Shown piece by piece: positions 7,001 to 10,837 of a stretch of 10,837 nt of DNA (its first letter is position 1; each line of letters opens with the position of its first letter). The stretch covers positions 1 to 10,837 of the forward strand of contig DGOT01000179.1 of the NCBI GenBank assembly GCA_002389465.1. The letters are read 5' to 3'. Both the position numbers and the translations under genes were made by a program. The notes below the pieces were generated by a model. It saw nothing but the letters and a program-made list of their open reading frames with translations, searched no databases and was not told the origin of the DNA. Source of the stretch: Bacteroidales bacterium UBA4459. GTDB lineage: Bacteria; Bacteroidota; Bacteroidia; Bacteroidales; F082.

Positions 7001-7054
7001 CCCCCCACTGTCAGGGGGGTCTCCGCAGGACGAAGGGTTTACATAAACCCCTTC
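7001..7054. terminator. Two hairpins between convergent genes, probable bidirectional terminator region
   Basis: The first is a C6/G6 stem (7001-7006 with 7014-7019) around a 7-base loop, 3 bases after the DUF6873-like stop. The second (7032-7040 with 7045-7054, one bulged C, loop ACAT) contains the stop codon of the minus-strand oxidoreductase at 7039-7041. Neither has a proper T-run next to it, so intrinsic termination is likely but not certain. Simple blocking of converging transcripts is also possible. Confidence 0.45.
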
Positions 7055-8226
7055 TCATTCGACACGCAATATACGCCTCCGGCATCCATAGCCGCCACGC
7101 AACGATTACAATGATCACAAGGTGATTCTATAAGCTCACCAGACTGTAATTTTTTTACAAAGTCCGGGTCCTGAATAGTGGCTCTTCCCACCTGAACAAA
7201 ACCAAATCCGTTATTCATTAATTGCTGTATGCCCGACAGCGAATCAGTACCGCCAATATAGATGACAGGAATACTGACTGCTTCTTTAATTTTTTTGCCC
7301 CTTCTAATAAAAATAAGGGTTTGTAAGGATGTTCGGGCACCATAAACCGGCCAAAAAGTTTCAAGCCTGCTTTCTTCAGTATATCGGATTGATTGTTGCT
7401 CATCTCTTTTACCGGCAGGTTACCGCGCAGCATCAAAAAAGGCACTTTTGATGTAAACCCGGCACTTGGTACCAGAGCATCGGCACCGGCATTTTCAAAT
7501 GCTTTGGCAATTTTAACAGCATCTTCGATGCTAATTCCCCCAGACATACCGTCCATCTGGTTCATTTTTACAAGCACCGGAAAATCACTACCGACTGCTT
7601 TCTTTACACCTTCGATAACCATCATCGGAAGTCGTAAACGGTTTTCCAGGCTCCCACCAAATCTATCTGCCCGTTTGTTGGTCCAGGGCGACAGGAACTG
7701 GCTGAGCAGGTAACCGTGTCCTGCATGAATTTCAATGGCATCAAATCCGGTTTCTTTGGCCAGTTCGGCAGCACGGATAAAATCATCCGTTTTTTCTTCG
7801 ATATCGCGCACGGTCATTTCCCGGCTGCGCGACATGCAATAGGTGCACCATTTGGCCGAGGCGCCCATGGGTTGTTTACCAATAACTTTTTTGTTGGTGA
7901 AAAATCCACAATGACCGAGTTGGATGGAGGCAGCCGCTCCTTCGGCATGTACCGCGGCAGTCAACCTGATCAGGTCGGGAAGGATTTCTTTGCGCATCCA
8001 CAATTCGTGTTTAAAAGCTCTCCCGTCTTTATTTACCGAACAGTAGGCCACTGTTGTCATAGCCACGCCCGCCTTCGGCCACCCGCCTGTGGTGTTCAAT
8101 GAGGTTATCAGTTACCTGCCCGTCCTGACACATCCCTTCAAAACACCCCGCCCGGATGATGCGGTTTTTCAGGGTAAGCCCGGCAATTTTTGCGGAGGAA
8201 AATAAATCAACGGTATTCTTATTCAT
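7039..8226 (-). pseudogene. NADH:flavin oxidoreductase (Old Yellow Enzyme family), broken by two frameshifts
   Basis: A homologous sequence runs from ATG at 8226 to TAA at 7039-7041 but changes frame twice. The N-terminal part (VDLFSSAKIAGLTLKNRIIRAG to HHRRVAEGG) is followed near 8068-8070 by one extra base. The middle part (VAMTTVAYCSV, QLGHCG, EIHAGHGYLLSQFLSPW, NKRADRFGGSLENRLRL, LVKMNQMDG, LFGRFMVP) is then followed by one missing base in an A7 run (T7 on the plus strand, 7290-7296). The C-terminal part (YIGGTDSLSG, FVQVGRATIQDPDFV, CDHCNRC) completes the barrel. The two shifts cancel, so the repaired protein would be 395 residues, normal for the family. Family members use FMN and NAD(P)H to reduce activated C=C bonds. 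The tail has four Cys (about 370, 373, 376, 387), a possible 4Fe-4S site like that of 2,4-dienoyl-CoA reductase. A start at 8289 is open but adds 21 unrelated residues, so 8226 is preferred. Every segment is well conserved, so sequencing error or recent inactivation both fit. Confidence 0.85.
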
Positions 8227-8324
8227 TTTCGTTATTACTTTGCAAACTCTATGCCTTCTCTGTGTAACAGCTTTTTCTTTCGCTGTCAAAAAAACATTTA
8301 AAAAACAATAGCCAGATTAACGAC

Positions 8325-8332
8325 CAAAGATA
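8325..8332 (-). promoter_or_regulatory. Candidate -7 element for the oxidoreductase gene
   Basis: The minus strand reads TATCTTTG, a full TAnnTTTG match, with a leader of about 90 bases to the ATG at 8226. It lies in the 167-base gap shared with divergent aspS. No clear -33 element is seen. Confidence 0.4.
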
Positions 8333-8352
8333 ACATTTCCCCTGCTTTTTCG

Positions 8353-8360
8353 TATTTTCG
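8353..8360 (+). promoter_or_regulatory. Candidate -7 element for aspS
   Basis: TATTTTCG matches TAnnTTTG at all but one conserved position and ends 33 bases before the aspS ATG. The same variant, TATTTTCG, appears before the next plus-strand gene at 10178-10185. The call is modest because one conserved base differs and there is no clear -33. Confidence 0.35.
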
Positions 8361-8393
8361 CAGCCAAATCATTTTTAGTAAAATCAGATTGTT

Positions 8394-10151
8394 ATGTTAC
8401 GTACACATACTTGCGGAGAGCTTCGGATCAAAGACGTGAACAAAGAAGTAAAACTGAGCGGATGGGTCCAGCGCATCCGCGATAAAGGCGGATTAATTTG
8501 GATCGATCTCAGGGATCGATATGGGATAACCCAGCTCTTACTGGAAGAAGGAAGATCCGATCCTAAAGTTGTGGAAATTGTAAGAACACTGGGACGTGAA
8601 TTTGTTGTCCAGGCAGAGGGAGAAGTAATTGAAAGAGTGTCAAAAAATCCTAAAATAGCTACAGGTGAAATTGAAATTGACCTGGCATCATTAAAAATAT
8701 TAAATGCTTCGAAAACACCTCCTTTTACTATCGAAGATGAATCTGATGGTGGTGATGAGTTAAGGATGAAATACCGTTACCTCGATTTAAGGAGGAGTCC
8801 TCTCAGAGAAAATTTGTTCCTGCGTCATCGTCTTTCACTTGAAACAAGAAAATACCTCGACGACCAGGGATTTATAGATATTGAAACACCTTTCCTGATC
8901 AAATCAACTCCCGAAGGTGCCCGCGACTTTGTAGTTCCTTCACGCATGAATGAAGGACAGTTTTATGCACTTCCGCAATCACCCCAAACCTTTAAGCAAC
9001 TGCTGATGGTGGCTGGTTACGATCGCTATTTTCAGCTGGTAAAATGTTTCCGCGATGAAGACTTAAGAGCCGACCGTCAACCTGAATTTACTCAGATTGA
9101 TTGCGAAATGGCTTTTGTGGAGCAGCAAGATGTGCTGGATACCTTTGAAGGATTGGTGAGCTACCTGTTTAAAGAAGTGAAAGGAGTTGATATAGAAGAA
9201 CTGCCCCATATAACTTATGCCGAAGCCATGAAAAAATACGGCAGTGATAAACCTGACCTTCGTTTCGGGATGGAGTTTGTAGAGCTGAATGAAGTGGCGC
9301 AGGGAAAAGGATTCAATGTATTTGACAATGCTGAGCTTGTGGTTGGAATTAATGCGGAAGGATGTGCCGATTATTCGCGCAAGCAACTGGACAAATTAAC
9401 CGACTTTGTAAGGAAACCGCAAATTGGTGCCAAAGGCCTGGTTTACGTAAAATATAATGTGGACGGAACATTCAAATCATCGGTCGATAAATTCTATTCT
9501 CAGGAAGACCTGAAAGTCTGGGCAAAGCAATTTAATGCTAAACCTGGTGATCTGATTCTGGTTCTTTCCGGTGAAGCCGATAAAACCCGCAAGCAATTGA
9601 GTGAATTGCGCCTGGAAATGGGCAACCAACTGAATTTACGTGACCCAGGTGTATTCAAAGCACTTTGGGTGGTTGATTTTCCATTGCTCGAATGGGATGA
9701 AGAATCGAACAGGTTCCATGCCATGCACCACCCGTTTACATCTCCAAAACCAGAGCACGAAGCCATGCTATCTACCGATCCGGGAAAAGTAAATGCCAAT
9801 GCGTATGACCTGGTGATCAATGGGGTAGAGATCGGCGGTGGTTCCATCAGGATTCACAACCGGGAATTGCAGAAAAAAATGTTTCAGGTGTTGGGGTTTA
9901 CCGATGAAGAAGCGCAGGCACAATTTGGCTTTTTAATGAATGCCTTTGAATATGGTGCACCACCACATGGTGGCATTGCCCTGGGTTTCGACCGCTTGGT
10001 TGCTTTATTTGCCGGACAGGATTCGATCCGCGATTTCATCGCTTTCCCTAAAAATAACGCCGGCCGTGATGTAATGATTGACTCGCCGTCAGTAATTGCA
10101 CAGGAGCAGTTGGATGAGTTGGGGCTGAAGGTTACTTCTAAAAAGGAATAA
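8394..10151 (+). CDS. aspS: Aspartyl-tRNA synthetase
   Basis: A complete 585-residue class II synthetase that charges tRNA-Asp with aspartate in the cytoplasm. The N-terminal OB-fold anticodon-binding domain (about 1-105) includes LSGWVQRIRDKGG and IDLRDRYGITQ. The catalytic core has motif 1 (YLDDQGFIDIETP, 154-166), TPEGARDFVVPSR (172-184), the QSPQ aspartate-binding loop (195-198), motif 2 (FRDEDLRADRQPEFTQ, 219-234) and motif 3 (GGIALGFDRLVALFAG, 526-541, with the ATP-binding Arg534). The bacterial GAD insertion occupies roughly 290-415. Length and domain order are those of bacterial AspRS. The residue after RIRD is Lys31 rather than the His linked to non-discriminating enzymes in some proteobacteria, so whether it also charges tRNA-Asn cannot be decided here. 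It is divergent from the oxidoreductase gene and 65 bases upstream of the next gene. Confidence 0.98.
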   Translation: MLRTHTCGELRIKDVNKEVKLSGWVQRIRDKGGLIWIDLRDRYGITQLLLEEGRSDPKVVEIVRTLGREFVVQAEGEVIERVSKNPKIATGEIEIDLASLKILNASKTPPFTIEDESDGGDELRMKYRYLDLRRSPLRENLFLRHRLSLETRKYLDDQGFIDIETPFLIKSTPEGARDFVVPSRMNEGQFYALPQSPQTFKQLLMVAGYDRYFQLVKCFRDEDLRADRQPEFTQIDCEMAFVEQQDVLDTFEGLVSYLFKEVKGVDIEELPHITYAEAMKKYGSDKPDLRFGMEFVELNEVAQGKGFNVFDNAELVVGINAEGCADYSRKQLDKLTDFVRKPQIGAKGLVYVKYNVDGTFKSSVDKFYSQEDLKVWAKQFNAKPGDLILVLSGEADKTRKQLSELRLEMGNQLNLRDPGVFKALWVVDFPLLEWDEESNRFHAMHHPFTSPKPEHEAMLSTDPGKVNANAYDLVINGVEIGGGSIRIHNRELQKKMFQVLGFTDEEAQAQFGFLMNAFEYGAPPHGGIALGFDRLVALFAGQDSIRDFIAFPKNNAGRDVMIDSPSVIAQEQLDELGLKVTSKKE

Positions 10152-10177
10152 ACTGGATTTACATACTTAGTTATGGC

Positions 10178-10185
10178 TATTTTCG
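10178..10185 (+). promoter_or_regulatory. Candidate -7 element for the right-edge beta-barrel gene
   Basis: TATTTTCG lies between the aspS stop and the ATG at 10217, with a leader of about 25 bases. It differs from TAnnTTTG at one conserved position and equals the element before aspS. No hairpin terminator for aspS is visible in the 65-base gap, so read-through from aspS is also possible. Confidence 0.35.
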
Positions 10186-10216
10186 TTACATAATTATTAA
10201 CCAAAAATTAATTGTT

Positions 10217-10837
10217 ATGAAAAAAGCTATTCCAGTTATTCTTATTGCCATTTATTCAGTTTGCTTCACCTCTGTAGTTCAAAGCCAGGAAACGGAAAAA
10301 GTAGAATACAACACAAAAAAAACAGAAGTTAATATTGCCATTGCTAACATTTTCGCTAAAAATACTATATATCCTTATTATGTGTATGATGGTAATTTAG
10401 TGCTGCCATACTACTTCTATTACGATTATAATCAACCAAGAACAAAACTAATTGCTGGGTTAAAATTTCATAATCCAAAGGGGGCTGTAAGATTATCTGC
10501 TGAATTTAGTTACAACAGCAGAAAATTCGACAATTCAGACAATAATGTAACCTCTTCCAGTTATAAGATATTGGAGGCTGGATTGAACGCCGGTTACGAA
10601 TGGCATTCAACATTTAACCGGGTGAATATTTATTACGGATTTGATCTGTCATTTGCTCATGCGAATTATAAGTATATAAATACAATCAATAGTAACGAGG
10701 AATATACCACAACATCGAGGGAGATGGCATATGGGGTGAGTCCGCTTGTAGGAGTTAACTTCTTTATAACACCAAACTTGTCAATAGGAACTGAAATGAA
10801 ATTTATTACAGAAGGATTTACTAGTAAAACTACTGAT
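10217..10837 (+). CDS. Outer-membrane beta-barrel protein, N-terminal part (3' end outside window)
   Basis: The frame is open from ATG 10217 to the last base, giving 207 residues without a stop. A Sec signal peptide is clear: MKKA, then a hydrophobic stretch IPVILIAIYSVCF, with likely cleavage after VQS (residue 23) before QETEK. Cys16 is inside the hydrophobic core and not in a lipobox, so this is not a lipoprotein. The mature part alternates Tyr/Phe/Gly-rich strands such as TKLIAGLKFH, AVRLSAEFSYN, EAGLNAGYEWH, VNIYYGFDLSFAHANY, GVSPLVGVNFFI and LSIGTEMKFI. Such a pattern fits a small outer-membrane beta-barrel of the kind common in Bacteroidota. A Tyr-rich patch (YPYYVYDG and LPYYFYYDY) precedes the first strands. 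The role is unknown. A start at 10217 is supported by the signal peptide beginning right there. Confidence 0.8.
   Translation, partial: MKKAIPVILIAIYSVCFTSVVQSQETEKVEYNTKKTEVNIAIANIFAKNTIYPYYVYDGNLVLPYYFYYDYNQPRTKLIAGLKFHNPKGAVRLSAEFSYNSRKFDNSDNNVTSSSYKILEAGLNAGYEWHSTFNRVNIYYGFDLSFAHANYKYINTINSNEEYTTTSREMAYGVSPLVGVNFFITPNLSIGTEMKFITEGFTSKTTD

Noticed and set aside
8227..8289. Upstream start for the oxidoreductase at 8289
   Set aside because: It adds 21 basic residues unlike the family. The usual N-terminus (DLFSS..LTLKNRI) begins just after the ATG at 8226. The promoter at 8325 would allow it, so it is not fully excluded.
8029..8289. An independent 86-residue protein
   Set aside because: Its first part is the N-terminus of the oxidoreductase and its last residues are out-of-frame sequence after the first frameshift.
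9500..9847. Minus-strand reading frames within aspS (also 9063-9386 and 9884-10204)
   Set aside because: They are antisense to a well-conserved synthetase and have no family resemblance of their own.
1..10837. tRNA, rRNA, CRISPR array, insertion sequence or defence system
   Set aside because: No cloverleaf-like or repeated-spacer pattern, transposase motif or terminal inverted repeat was seen. All larger frames are assigned to other families.

Overview
The window looks like a piece of a Bacteroidota chromosome, probably a Bacteroidales-type environmental lineage. Three things point there. Candidate promoters carry the Bacteroidota -7 element TAnnTTTG. Shine-Dalgarno sequences are weak or absent. 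The protein families are typical of the phylum: small outer-membrane beta-barrels, coiled-coil lipoproteins and Bacteroidota-style flavin reductases. Coding density is high and every intergenic gap is under about 170 bases. I see no tRNA, rRNA, CRISPR array, insertion sequence or phage gene.

Layout from left to right. The 3' end of an outer-membrane beta-barrel gene (+) runs off the left edge and ends at a bidirectional hairpin terminator. A two-gene minus-strand unit follows: a coiled-coil lipoprotein, then a small exported protein. Divergent from it is an Elp3-like radical SAM protein (+) without an acetyltransferase domain. This gene overlaps, tail to tail, the end of a four-gene minus-strand operon. 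In transcription order that operon is a DUF1295 steroid-reductase-like membrane protein, a membrane-anchored metallophosphoesterase, a tropinone-reductase-like SDR and a flavin-reductase-like protein. Its promoter is back to back with that of a DUF6873-like protein (+), and the two -7 elements lie inside a perfect 12-bp inverted repeat.

The DUF6873-like gene converges on an Old Yellow Enzyme family NADH:flavin oxidoreductase (-). That gene is broken by two single-base frameshifts of opposite sign. Divergent from it is aspS (aspartyl-tRNA synthetase, +), followed by a second outer-membrane beta-barrel gene (+) cut by the right edge.

How the genes may work together: aspS is housekeeping. The four-gene operon holds three reductase-like enzymes and a phosphoesterase, and the nearby Old Yellow Enzyme gene is a fourth reductase. 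This suggests reductive handling of a hydrophobic or carbonyl-bearing small molecule, but that is inference from context only. I found no clear defence, secretion or mobile system. The points most worth checking are the frameshifted oxidoreductase, the symmetric divergent promoter and the reductase operon.
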